A DNA stretch of 64,000 nt, from positions 310,001 through 374,000 of the forward strand of contig NZ_JBHULT010000005.1 in NCBI RefSeq assembly GCF_042684505.1, written 5' to 3'. The DNA comes from Salinimicrobium flavum. Lineage in GTDB: Bacteria; Bacteroidota; Bacteroidia; Flavobacteriales; Flavobacteriaceae. The notes under the pieces were generated by a model. That model was given only the letters and a program-made list of their open reading frames with translations. It did not search any database and was not told where the DNA came from. A program made the position numbers and the translations under genes. Positions 33,440 to 42,481 of this stretch are shown here, one piece after another; within the stretch, counting starts at the first letter, position 1; every line of letters begins with the position of its first letter.

Positions 33440-35239
33440 ATGACAGCTATTAAAAACATTGCGATTATCGCACACGTTGACCACGGAAAAACTACTTTGG
33501 TAGATAAGATTATGTACCATTGTCACCTCTTCCGGGACAACGAAAATACAGGGGACCTTATTCTTGACAGTAATGATCAGGAACGGGAACGCGGGATTAC
33601 TATTACCTCAAAAAACGTATCCGTTATTTATAAGGATACCAAGATCAACATTATTGATACCCCGGGTCACGCCGACTTTGGTGGAGAAGTGGAAAGGGTA
33701 TTAAACATGGCCGATGGGGTTCTACTCTTGGTGGATGCCTTTGAAGGACCAATGCCTCAAACCCGTTTTGTACTTCAAAAAGCCATTAACCTTGGTCTTA
33801 AACCTTGTGTGGTGATCAACAAAGTTGATAAGCCAAACTGTACTCCTGAAGAAGTTCATGAAAAGGTTTTTGACTTGATGTTTGAACTGGGCGCCGAGGA
33901 ATGGCAGTTGGATTTTCCATCTGTTTACGGTTCTGCCTTAAACAACTGGATGAGTACAGATCCAAATGTTCAAACAGACAGTATTGAACCATTACTTGAT
34001 ATGGTAATTGAACATATTCCTTCTCCAAAAGTGGAGGAAGGGAGCCCTCAAATGTTGATCACTTCTCTTGACTTTTCTTCCTTTACCGGGAGGATCGCGA
34101 TTGGACGTCTGCAAAGAGGTGTATTAAAAGAAGGAATGCAAATCGCTCTGGTAAAACGCGATGGGTCCATTAAAAAGACTAAGATTAAAGAGCTTTTCAC
34201 TTTTGAAGGTTTAGGACGTGTAAAAGTGAAGGAAGTAGTAGCCGGCGACATTTGTGCGCTGGTAGGTCTTGAAGGATTTGAAATTGGTGATACTGTTGCC
34301 GATATCGAAAATCCTGAAGGATTAAAAACCATTGCCATTGATGAGCCAACAATGAGCATGTTGTTCACGATCAATGATTCACCTTTCTTTGGAAAGGATG
34401 GAAAGTTCGTGACATCGAGACATATTAAGGAGCGCCTTATGAAGGAGCTCGAAAGAAACCTGGCCCTTAGAGTGGAAGAGACAGACAGTGCAGATAAATT
34501 CCTGGTTTATGGACGCGGAATCATGCACCTTTCTGTTTTGATCGAGACTATGAGAAGGGAAGGTTATGAAATGCAGATAGGACAGCCACAGGTTATCATT
34601 CGTGAGATTGATGGTGTGAAATGTGAGCCTGTAGAAGAATTGACAATTGACCTTCCGGAAGTTGTTTCAGGAAAGGCAGTGGAGATGGTAACCATTAGAA
34701 AAGGTGAACTTCTTAGCATGGAAACCAAAGGAGAGAGAATGACTATTCAGTTCCTGATCCCTTCCCGCGGAATTATTGGTTTGAGAAATCAACTTTTAAC
34801 CGCGACAGCGGGAGAAGCTATTATGGCTCACCGTTATAAAGAATATCAGCCCCTAAAAGGTGGAATTCCTGAAAGACAGAACGGGTCGCTTATTTCAATG
34901 GAAAAAGGAAAAGCCATTCCTTATTCAATCGATAAGTTACAGGACAGAGGACGTTTCTTCGTAGAACCGGGAGAGGATATATATGAAGGACAGGTTATTG
35001 GGGAAAATTCACGCCAGGATGATATGACCGTGAACATCACCAAGACAAAAAAGCTTTCTAACGTACGGTCTTCAGGAGCAGATGACAAAGCAAAAATATT
35101 TCCTGCTTTGAAATTTTCTCTGGAAGAAGCACTGGAATTTATTCAGAAAGATGAATATGTAGAGGTTACTCCAAAGTTTATTCGTCTGCGGAAGATTCAC
35201 CTTACCGAAAACGACAGAAAAAGAAATAAGATTATGTAA
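33440..35239 (+). CDS. typA: Translational GTPase TypA/BipA
   Basis: Ribosome-associated GTPase of 599 residues, needed for 50S assembly and stress or cold growth in other bacteria. GTP-binding motifs are IAHVDHGKTTLVDK (G1), ITITSKNVS (switch I), DTPGHADFGGE (G3) and NKVDKP (G4). Translation-factor domains II and III, an EF-G-like domain V (CEPVEELTIDLPEVVSGKAVEMV) and the BipA-specific C-terminal domain ending in RKIHLTENDRKR follow. All parts are intact. It is a single gene with promoter at 33407 and terminator at 35258. Confidence 0.97.
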   Translation: MTAIKNIAIIAHVDHGKTTLVDKIMYHCHLFRDNENTGDLILDSNDQERERGITITSKNVSVIYKDTKINIIDTPGHADFGGEVERVLNMADGVLLLVDAFEGPMPQTRFVLQKAINLGLKPCVVINKVDKPNCTPEEVHEKVFDLMFELGAEEWQLDFPSVYGSALNNWMSTDPNVQTDSIEPLLDMVIEHIPSPKVEEGSPQMLITSLDFSSFTGRIAIGRLQRGVLKEGMQIALVKRDGSIKKTKIKELFTFEGLGRVKVKEVVAGDICALVGLEGFEIGDTVADIENPEGLKTIAIDEPTMSMLFTINDSPFFGKDGKFVTSRHIKERLMKELERNLALRVEETDSADKFLVYGRGIMHLSVLIETMRREGYEMQIGQPQVIIREIDGVKCEPVEELTIDLPEVVSGKAVEMVTIRKGELLSMETKGERMTIQFLIPSRGIIGLRNQLLTATAGEAIMAHRYKEYQPLKGGIPERQNGSLISMEKGKAIPYSIDKLQDRGRFFVEPGEDIYEGQVIGENSRQDDMTVNITKTKKLSNVRSSGADDKAKIFPALKFSLEEALEFIQKDEYVEVTPKFIRLRKIHLTENDRKRNKIM

Positions 35240-35257
35240 TTCTGAAACACTTTTTTA

Positions 35258-35299
35258 TAAAAGCTGCTGAAAATTGTATTTTTGGCAGCTTTTAATTTT
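35258..35299 (+). terminator. Terminator of typA
   Basis: TAAAAGCTGC pairs with GCAGCTTTTA across a 17-base loop, followed by a T-rich tract. Confidence 0.8.
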
Positions 35300-35378
35300 T
35301 AAAACAATACCGGATTTCAGGGAGGGAGAAGTAACTCTTAAATTCTGAATCCTGATTTATAAATACTGAATTAATACT

Positions 35379-35636
35379 ATGGAAATACTTGGAATATCAC
35401 ATGTGGAATGGTTTGGTTACCTCGCCTCTCTTTTCGTTTTACTTTCATTCCTGATGAAGAATATCAAAACCCTGCGCTATGTCAATACCCTTGGATGTGG
35501 TTTTTTTGTGATCTACGGAGTGCTGCTTAATTCCTGGCCCATCATTATCACCAACGCCGCAATCATCCTTGTTAATGCGTACTATTTGATCATCCATAAG
35601 AAGGAACATGTTCCTGCCGATGAGGTGAAGCCATAA
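35379..35636 (+). CDS. Small YgjV-like inner-membrane protein
   Basis: Membrane protein of 85 residues with three hydrophobic helices, matching the bacterial YgjV-type family (WFGYLASLFVLLSFLMKNIKTLRYVNTLGCGFFVIYGVLLNSW). The pattern of two-helix repeats recalls half-PQ-loop (SWEET-like) proteins. Function is unknown. It lies between the typA terminator and its own strong hairpin at 35698, so it is monocistronic. Confidence 0.75.
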   Translation: MEILGISHVEWFGYLASLFVLLSFLMKNIKTLRYVNTLGCGFFVIYGVLLNSWPIIITNAAIILVNAYYLIIHKKEHVPADEVKP

Positions 35637-35697
35637 GGTTTGTTAATGACTACGGAAGTATGATAGCTTTGCCGGGCATTATTGCCAACAAAACAAG

Positions 35698-35733
35698 ACC
35701 TCTCAAAAATGCATTTTTGAGAGGTTTTTTTTT
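35698..35733 (+). terminator. Strong terminator after the YgjV-like gene
   Basis: A perfect 28-base palindrome (35698-35725, centred on TGCA) is followed by a run of T. Confidence 0.88.
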
Positions 35734-35734
35734 A

Positions 35735-36560
35735 CGTCATTCCGAATTTTTTTCAGTATCTCATCTGGACCCTGAAACAAGTTCAGGGTGACGGATTTTG
35801 ATAGGGATGAATTTTGCGTCATGCTGAATTTATTTCAGCATCTCATCTGGACCCTGAAACAAGTTCAGGGTGACGGTTTTGCGGGAAGACTATCATTCTA
35901 CACAGCGTTTCTCCATAGGGAGAGTGCTGAGCATTTCATTCTCCCTCTCCTTTGGAGAGGGTTGGGGAGAGGATGAGAAGAACAGTATGTCATGCTGTAT
36001 TAAACAGACCCTGAAACAAGTTCAGGGTGACGGCTTTGCAAGAAGACTATTATTCTACACAGCGTTTCTCCATAGGGAGAGCGCTGAGCATTTCATTCTC
36101 CCTCTCCTCTGGAGAGGGTTGGGGAGAGGATGAGAAGAACAGTATGTCATGCTGTATTAAATAGACCCTGAAACAAGTTCAGGGTGACGGCTTTTGATAG
36201 GGATGAATTTTGCGTCATGCTGAATTTTTTTCAGCATCTCATCTGGACCCTGAAACAAGTTCAGTGTGACGGCTTTGCAGGAAGACTATCATTCTACACA
36301 GCGTTTCTCCTCTGGGAGAGTGCTGATCATTTCATTCTCCCTCTCCTGGAGAGGGTTGGGGGGAGGATGAGAAGAACAGTATGTCATGCTGTATTAGACA
36401 GACCCTGAAACAAGTTCAGGGTGACGGATTTTGATAGGGATGAATTTTGCGTCATGCTGAATTTATTTCAGCATCTCATCTGGACCCTGAAACAAGTTCA
36501 GGGTGACGGCTTTGCGGGAAGACTATCATTCTACACAGCGAGGGTGACGCAGTAGAATAA
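35735..36560. repeat. Array of intergenic palindromic repeats
   Basis: Four full copies of a 59-base element (35735-35793, 35817-35875, 36213-36271, 36450-36508), each with outer arms CGTCA/TGACG and two inner hairpins (TGCTGAA with TTCAGCA; ACCCTGAA with TTCAGGGT). The second hairpin recurs alone at 36008, 36175 and 36402. They alternate with a roughly 155-165-base unit starting GAAGACTATCATTCTACACAGCG (near 35884, 36038, 36278, cut short near 36514) that contains another palindrome (CCCTCTCC with GGAGAGGG). Open frames inside (such as VMLNLFQHL...LKQVQGD) are translations of the repeat and not genes. Confidence 0.92.
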
Positions 36561-36584
36561 CTCGGGTCTCTACATTTCCCGATT

Positions 36585-37268
36585 CTAGACGGTTTTCTGT
36601 ACCACCTCAAAAACTTTTTGTCCGTCGCACTTAAGTGTTTTTGAAGGATATTTCAGCAGCAGGGCATAATCATGGGTAGCCATAAGGATGGTTTTTCCGT
36701 TCTTACTAATTTGCTGAAGTACTTCCATGATTTCCACTGAAGTTTGGGGATCAAGATTCCCCGTAGGCTCATCTGCGAGGATGAGTTCGGGGTCATTTAA
36801 AAGGGCGCGAGCAATGGCAATTCGCTGCTGTTCCCCTCCTGAGAGCTGGAACGGGTTTTTGAACCCTTTGGTTTGCATTCCCACTTTTTTTAGCACCTCC
36901 TCGATCTTGGCGTTCATGGAGGCCTCGTCTTTCCATCCGGTAGCCTTCAGTACAAACAGGAGGTTCTCGTTCACGTTACGGTCATTGAGTAGCTTAAAAT
37001 CCTGGAATACCACTCCCAGCTTACGGCGCAGAAAAGGGATGTCCTTTTCTTTCAGGGTCCTGAGGTCGTAGTCTACAATGTTGCCTTCCCCTTCGGTTAA
37101 CGGAAGATCTCCGTAAAGAGTTTTCATAAAACTACTTTTTCCGGTTCCGGTTTTTCCAATGAGGTAAACAAATTCACCTTTTTCGATCTCTATATTAACA
37201 TCAGAAAGTATGAGGGTCTCCCGTTGGTAAATGGAAGCGTCCTTCAGGTATAACACCGTATTGGCCAT
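36585..37268 (-). CDS. ftsE: Cell division ATP-binding protein FtsE
   Basis: ATPase of the FtsEX complex, which controls peptidoglycan hydrolases at the division septum. At 227 residues it has a Walker A GKTGTGKSS, Q-loop VFQDFKLL, signature LSGGEQQR, Walker B LILADEPTGNLD and switch His in ATHD. It starts ANTVLYLKDASIYQ. The permease partner ftsX is not adjacent, common in Bacteroidetes. It is transcribed away from the TPR gene and ends next to the repeat array. Confidence 0.93.
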   Translation of the reverse strand: MANTVLYLKDASIYQRETLILSDVNIEIEKGEFVYLIGKTGTGKSSFMKTLYGDLPLTEGEGNIVDYDLRTLKEKDIPFLRRKLGVVFQDFKLLNDRNVNENLLFVLKATGWKDEASMNAKIEEVLKKVGMQTKGFKNPFQLSGGEQQRIAIARALLNDPELILADEPTGNLDPQTSVEIMEVLQQISKNGKTILMATHDYALLLKYPSKTLKCDGQKVFEVVQKTV

Positions 37269-37431
37269 GAAAAGTTGCTTTTTGTGAGGTAAAAGTAAGA
37301 AAGAGAACGTAAATAGAAAGACTTGAATTGTTTTTCTTCAGCTTTATTTTAAGTAGGAAATTTTAAGTTTCATTTAACGGGAGAGCATAATTTATCTTAC
37401 AGGATGGGCGTTATTACCACAGAGTTTCTTA

Positions 37432-37439
37432 TATCTTTG
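37432..37439 (+). promoter_or_regulatory. -7 promoter box of the TPR gene
   Basis: TATCTTTG, 25 bases before the start of the TPR gene; no -33 TTG at usual spacing. Confidence 0.55.
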
Positions 37440-37464
37440 AATCATCAACAAAATAAACCCTCGA

Positions 37465-40400
37465 ATGACACATAACAGAACCTACCTTTTTGGTGTTTTT
37501 CTATTCATTTGCATTTCAGTTTTTCCGCAGCAATCTGCGATCCAGACCAGTGAACTGGCCGACTATAACCGAGCCCTGGAACTTTACAACAATCAACAAT
37601 ACCTGGCAGCCCAAACTTTGTTTGATGAGGTGCGGGATGAGGTGGAAGATGAAAGGATCGAGGCCAATTGTGCCTATTATATAGCGAATGCAGCCATACG
37701 GCTTAATCAACCCGGAGCCGACAAATTGATGGAAGACTTTGTACAGCGCTATCCTACCAGCACAAAGACAAATGCGGCTTTTCTTGATGTAGCCGATTAT
37801 TATTTTGAAAGCGGAAAATATTCCCTGGCCCGAAAATGGTATGACACAGTAGACCAGCGTAACCTGAGCCGCTCTGAAACCGAAAGGTTCAATTTCAATA
37901 ACGGATACGCCTACTTCAGGGCGAATGACCCTGATAACGCGAAGCTCTACCTTAATAAGGTTAAGGACTCTAAGAAATATGGTTCCCAGGCTAAATATTA
38001 TCTCGGCTTTATGGCCTATGAAGGGGATGATTACCAACAGGCGAATGCTCTTTTTGAGGAGGTAAAGGAAGATGAACGCTACCAGGAGAACCTTACTTAC
38101 TTCCAGAGTGACATGAACTTTAAACAAGGTAATTTCGAAAAAGCCATAGAACTGGGGCTTGAGCAATTACCGAATGCCACTCGCAGGGACCAATCTGAAC
38201 TCAACAAGATCATTGGAGAAAGTTATTTTAACCTGGGGGAATATGAAAAGGCCATTCCTTATCTGAAGGAGTATAAGGGAGCACGTGGTAAGTGGAACAA
38301 TACAGATTATTATCAGCTGGGTTATGCTTATTTCCAACAGGGGGATTATGAAGCAGCAATTTCTGAATTCAATAAGATCATTGACGGTACAAATGCTGTG
38401 GCACAAAATGCCTACTACCATCTAGCCCAGTCTTACCTGAAGACAGACAAGAAGCAACAGGCATTGAACGCTTTTAAGAATGCCAGTGAAATGGATTTCG
38501 ACAAGGATATCCAGGCAGATGCTTCGCTTAATTACGCCAAACTAAGTTACGAGATAGGGAACAGCTATGCCAGCGTACCGCAGGTGCTGATGAACTATCT
38601 GGAAAAATATCCAGATTCGCCCGCTAAAGAGGAGATCAATGAATTGCTAATCAATTCATTTATCACTTCGAAGAATTATGAGGAGGCTATGCGTTTACTC
38701 AAAGGAAACAGGAACTTTCAGAATAATGTGGTATACCAGCAGGTGGCTTTCTATCGTGGGCTGGAACTCTACAACGAAGGGAACTACACTGAAGCCGAAG
38801 AATATTTTGATCTGGCCTTAAGTGAAAGAAGAGATCCCCGGTTAACAGCTCTGGCCACGTTTTGGAAAGCCGAAACAGATTTTAACCTGAGAAGGTTCCA
38901 GGATGCACTTATTGGATATCGGGAATTCACAGGAATGAGTGGCGCAAAAGATGCCGCAGAAAGGGAGAATATTGATTACAATATCGCTTATGCGTATTTC
39001 AAACAGCGGGACTATAACCGGGCTGTCGAATACTTCAAGCGATATGCCGGGAATACAGCTCACGAAAAATCCCGAAGAAATGATGCCTTTGTGAGACTGG
39101 GGGACAGTTATTTCGTGAACAGCAGTTACTGGCCGGCGATGGAAGCTTATAATTCGGCTATCGCTCTTAATGGAACCCAGAATGATTACGCGGCATTCCA
39201 AAAGGCGATCAGTTATGGATTTGTAGACAGGAACGACACCAAGCTTCAGGAGTTGAATGAGTTCCTCAACCGCTACCCACGTTCCTCTTACAGAGATGAT
39301 GCATCCTATGAATTAGGAAATACCTATATCGCCATGAACCGTACCTCTGAAGGTATTGAAGCATACAACCGGCTTATTCGGGATGTACCCGGAAGCGCCT
39401 ATGTGCCCAAGGCGATCCTGAGACAGGGATTGATCTACTACAACAGCGACCAGGGGAATAAAGCCCTGGAAAGACTGAAAAAGGTAGTTGCAGAACATCC
39501 TAATTCTCCCGAGGCTGCACAGGCCGTAAAGACTGCAAGATTGGTTTATATTGATCTTGGAAGAACAGATGAATATGCAGCATGGGTAAGAAACCTTGAT
39601 TTTGTCGAGGTCACCGATGCAGATCTTGATAACACCACTTTTGAATCTGCAGAGAAACAGTACAGGGAGAACAATACTGCACAAGCTACGGCGTCTCTTG
39701 AGAAATATATAAGCTCTTTCCCTAAAGGATTACATTCGGTGCAGGCGAATTTCTACCTTGGCCAGCTTTATTACAGGGAAGGAAACAAGCAAAAAAGTAT
39801 CCCACATTATAAGTTCGTAGTTGACAAAGGTACCGGTGAAAATTCTGAAACGGCACTTTCCAGACTGGGAGAAGTATATCTTGAGAACAGGAATTATTCC
39901 GAAGCGATCCCGGTATTAAAAAGACTGGAGAGTGAAGCTACCTATCCACAGAATGTGATCTTCGCGCAGTCTAACTTAATGAAGTCCTACCTGCAGGAGA
40001 ACAATTACAACGAAGCAGTGCGATACGCAGAGAAAGTACTGGCGAATCCTGAGGCTGAAACAGCCGCTAAGAATGATGCGCAGGTGATCATTGCCCGGGC
40101 AGCTATCAAAACAGGAAATGAAGCCCGTGCGAAACAGGCTTATGCAGAAGTCCAACGATCTGCTACAGGAGAACTGGCAGCCGAAGCTTTATACTATGAT
40201 GCGTATTTCAAGAACAAAGAAGGAAAATACCAGGCTTCTAATGACGCAGTACAAAAACTGGCTAAAGATTACTCCGGTTATAAACTTTACGGCGCAAAAG
40301 GCCTTGTCCTGATGGGAAAAAATTTCTACCAGCTGGGCGACGCCTATCAGGCCACTTATATTCTGGACAACGTGATCAATAACTTCCCAGACTATCCCGA

Positions 40401-40485
40401 GGTGGTCAAAGAGGCCAGGCAGGAACTGGCAAAGATCAAAGCCGAAGAAGCCAAGACCAATGCTTCTGTAGAAACCAACAATTAA
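37465..40485 (+). CDS. Large secreted tetratricopeptide-repeat protein
   Basis: Protein of 1006 residues with a signal peptide (cut near FPQQS) and then TPR helices over nearly the full length (for example DYNRALELYNNQQYLAAQTLFDEV, YYQLGYAYFQQGDYEAAISEF, DNIAYAYFKQRDYNRAVEYFKRY-type units), more than 20 in all. It should be a periplasmic protein-protein scaffold. It is followed after 24 bases by an outer-membrane barrel gene and preceded divergently by ftsE; I recall this arrangement from other Flavobacteria, but no function is known to me. A role with the barrel protein in envelope assembly or transport is inference. Confidence 0.88.
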   Translation: MTHNRTYLFGVFLFICISVFPQQSAIQTSELADYNRALELYNNQQYLAAQTLFDEVRDEVEDERIEANCAYYIANAAIRLNQPGADKLMEDFVQRYPTSTKTNAAFLDVADYYFESGKYSLARKWYDTVDQRNLSRSETERFNFNNGYAYFRANDPDNAKLYLNKVKDSKKYGSQAKYYLGFMAYEGDDYQQANALFEEVKEDERYQENLTYFQSDMNFKQGNFEKAIELGLEQLPNATRRDQSELNKIIGESYFNLGEYEKAIPYLKEYKGARGKWNNTDYYQLGYAYFQQGDYEAAISEFNKIIDGTNAVAQNAYYHLAQSYLKTDKKQQALNAFKNASEMDFDKDIQADASLNYAKLSYEIGNSYASVPQVLMNYLEKYPDSPAKEEINELLINSFITSKNYEEAMRLLKGNRNFQNNVVYQQVAFYRGLELYNEGNYTEAEEYFDLALSERRDPRLTALATFWKAETDFNLRRFQDALIGYREFTGMSGAKDAAERENIDYNIAYAYFKQRDYNRAVEYFKRYAGNTAHEKSRRNDAFVRLGDSYFVNSSYWPAMEAYNSAIALNGTQNDYAAFQKAISYGFVDRNDTKLQELNEFLNRYPRSSYRDDASYELGNTYIAMNRTSEGIEAYNRLIRDVPGSAYVPKAILRQGLIYYNSDQGNKALERLKKVVAEHPNSPEAAQAVKTARLVYIDLGRTDEYAAWVRNLDFVEVTDADLDNTTFESAEKQYRENNTAQATASLEKYISSFPKGLHSVQANFYLGQLYYREGNKQKSIPHYKFVVDKGTGENSETALSRLGEVYLENRNYSEAIPVLKRLESEATYPQNVIFAQSNLMKSYLQENNYNEAVRYAEKVLANPEAETAAKNDAQVIIARAAIKTGNEARAKQAYAEVQRSATGELAAEALYYDAYFKNKEGKYQASNDAVQKLAKDYSGYKLYGAKGLVLMGKNFYQLGDAYQATYILDNVINNFPDYPEVVKEARQELAKIKAEEAKTNASVETNN

Positions 40486-40509
40486 TTTTCTGAATAAAAC
40501 AGCCTTCCC

Positions 40510-42234
40510 ATGAAAATCAACTTTTTAAGGAATAGTTTTCTAATCATGTTCTTTTTTCTCACCGGTTTCATTTTCTCCCAGGACCTGGGGAGCGAAACAG
40601 TAACAGTGGTGAAACCATATACCCCAAGCGTAAATGACGCCAATAAGATCAAAGAAGTTCCGTCAATAAGTGACTCTGTGAACCTGGAGAAAAGGCCGGT
40701 GCAGTACAGCATTTTTTCGGTGCCGGTGGCTTCTACCTTCTCCCCTGCAAAAGGCCGTGCGACCACGGTGGAAAGGCAGAGGCCTCCTAAATTGTATGAC
40801 AACTATGTAACTCTGGGCTTTGGTACTTATACGAGTATACTGGCCGAATTTTACAGCAACATCGAGGTAAGCCGCACAGATAACTTCGGAATTTTCCTAA
40901 CCCACAACTCGGCTCAGGGAGATATTGAAGGAGTATATCTTGATGACCATTATTACGATACTGAGTTAAACCTGAATTATACCTCAAGACAAAGGAACCT
41001 AACCTGGAAAACCGATTTTGGAGTGGAGCATCAGCTTCAGAACTGGTATGGAGTGCCTTCATCCCTGACCAATGAAGTTAGAAATCAGATCGATCCGCAG
41101 CACAATTATTACAGTGTATATGCCGGGGGGGAATTAAGGCCTGAAGATTCTTTTTTTGATGGGGCTAAGGTGAAATACCGCTTTTTTGGAGATGATTACA
41201 GTTCGGCAGAACATCATATTAATTTCAAACCCAGCTTTGAACTTCCGTTGGGAGGGGAAATCTTCCATACCAATGTCACGGTTGATTATTTGAATGGAAG
41301 CTTTGACCGAAACTATTTCAATAACGAAGGATTAAATTACAGTTTCCTGAACCTGGGGCTCGATTCCAGTCTTTTGATCCTCAGGGATGATCTCACTTTG
41401 AACCTGGGGGCGGCCGTTTTTTACAGCATGGATACAGAGAACAGTGACGGGGCAGTATTTGTTTATCCAAAGGTTACGGCCAGCTACCGCATGGCGGGGG
41501 AATATTTTATAGGATACGCAGGTCTTGAAGGAGAATTGAAACAGAATACCTATTACCAGATGGTACAGAAGAATCCTTTTGTTTCTCCTACGTTAAACAT
41601 TCAGCCTACAGATCAGCAATACAATGCCTATGTTGGGGCCAAGGGAAAATTGAGCAACAGTGTAGGTTATAACCTTAAGGGAAGTTATATCGCCGAAGAT
41701 ACCAAACCTCTTTTTCTTGCGAATCCTGTTGTTTCTTATAGAAATGAGGAAGATTATGCACATGGGAATTCCTTCGGAATCGTATATGATCGCATGAAAA
41801 CCATTTCAGCCTTTGGGGAACTTAATTTTGACCTTAGCAGGAACTTTAACCTTCGGGTGAACGGGGAATATTTTGTTTATGATACAGATGAAGAGGCTGA
41901 AGCATGGAACCTTCCCGATTTTAAAGCCAACCTTCTGGCAGATTATCAGATCACTGAAAAATGGTTTGCAGGGGCGAACCTTTTCCTTGTGGGAGAACGC
42001 AAAGACCTTTTAAATTATGATCCATTTGAAATGGCACCTCCTTCAACCGTGGTTACCCTCGACAGCTATTTCGATATAAACGCCAATGTTGGGTATCGTT
42101 TCAATGACCGGCTTTCAATTTTCGCAAGAGGGAATAACCTGCTGGGAGAAAATTATGAAAAATGGATGAACTACCCGGTTATGGGGCTCCAGGTCATGGC
42201 GGGAGCTACTTATAAATTTGACTTCGGAAGGTAA
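40510..42234 (+). CDS. Outer-membrane beta-barrel protein, TonB-receptor-like without plug
   Basis: Protein of 574 residues with a signal peptide (cut near FIFSQ), a short periplasmic segment (SETVTVVKPYTPSVNDANKI, residues about 28-47) and then alternating amphipathic strands to the C-terminus (TYKFDFGR end), typical of an outer-membrane barrel. It resembles the barrel of TonB-dependent receptors (ending in YRFNDRLSIFARGNNLLGENYEKW) but is too short for the plug domain and carries none of the plug motifs. The same transcript encodes the TPR protein upstream, the likely periplasmic partner. Confidence 0.85.
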   Translation: MKINFLRNSFLIMFFFLTGFIFSQDLGSETVTVVKPYTPSVNDANKIKEVPSISDSVNLEKRPVQYSIFSVPVASTFSPAKGRATTVERQRPPKLYDNYVTLGFGTYTSILAEFYSNIEVSRTDNFGIFLTHNSAQGDIEGVYLDDHYYDTELNLNYTSRQRNLTWKTDFGVEHQLQNWYGVPSSLTNEVRNQIDPQHNYYSVYAGGELRPEDSFFDGAKVKYRFFGDDYSSAEHHINFKPSFELPLGGEIFHTNVTVDYLNGSFDRNYFNNEGLNYSFLNLGLDSSLLILRDDLTLNLGAAVFYSMDTENSDGAVFVYPKVTASYRMAGEYFIGYAGLEGELKQNTYYQMVQKNPFVSPTLNIQPTDQQYNAYVGAKGKLSNSVGYNLKGSYIAEDTKPLFLANPVVSYRNEEDYAHGNSFGIVYDRMKTISAFGELNFDLSRNFNLRVNGEYFVYDTDEEAEAWNLPDFKANLLADYQITEKWFAGANLFLVGERKDLLNYDPFEMAPPSTVVTLDSYFDINANVGYRFNDRLSIFARGNNLLGENYEKWMNYPVMGLQVMAGATYKFDFGR

Positions 42235-42254
42235 AAAACACGAAACTAAAAACT

Positions 42255-42285
42255 AAAGGCTGATCGATCGATCAGCCTTTTTTTG
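42255..42285 (+). terminator. Terminator of the TPR-barrel operon
   Basis: AAAGGCTGATC and GATCAGCCTTT form an 11-bp stem around GATC, followed by a T run. Confidence 0.88.
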
Positions 42286-42396
42286 TTTAATTCTTAAACC
42301 TTGATCATATTCCTGGAAAATAATTCATTTACCATGACGTAATATTCTTAACAATTACATAACATTGAAAAAAAATAGAATAACCGGGTAAGTCTG

Positions 42397-42404
42397 TAAT
42401 TTTG
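42397..42404 (+). promoter_or_regulatory. -7 promoter box of the PiT-like gene
   Basis: TAATTTTG matches TAnnTTTG but lies 77 bases upstream of the start codon; the -33 element is unclear. Confidence 0.45.
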
Positions 42405-42481
42405 CACCTCGAAAAACCGGGAAAAAGAATCCTTTGATTTTCATCTTGTAAACCAAATATTCTATTTGAATTTTTAAAGAA

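Noticed and set aside
35788..36408. Open frames translating as VMLNLFQHL...LKQVQGD-type proteins
   Set aside because: They are produced by the palindromic repeat array; this peptide wording recurs wherever the repeat occurs in Bacteroidetes and has no protein character.
35735..36560. Possible CRISPR array
   Set aside because: Units are palindromic, variable in length and lack regular unique spacers; no cas genes are present.
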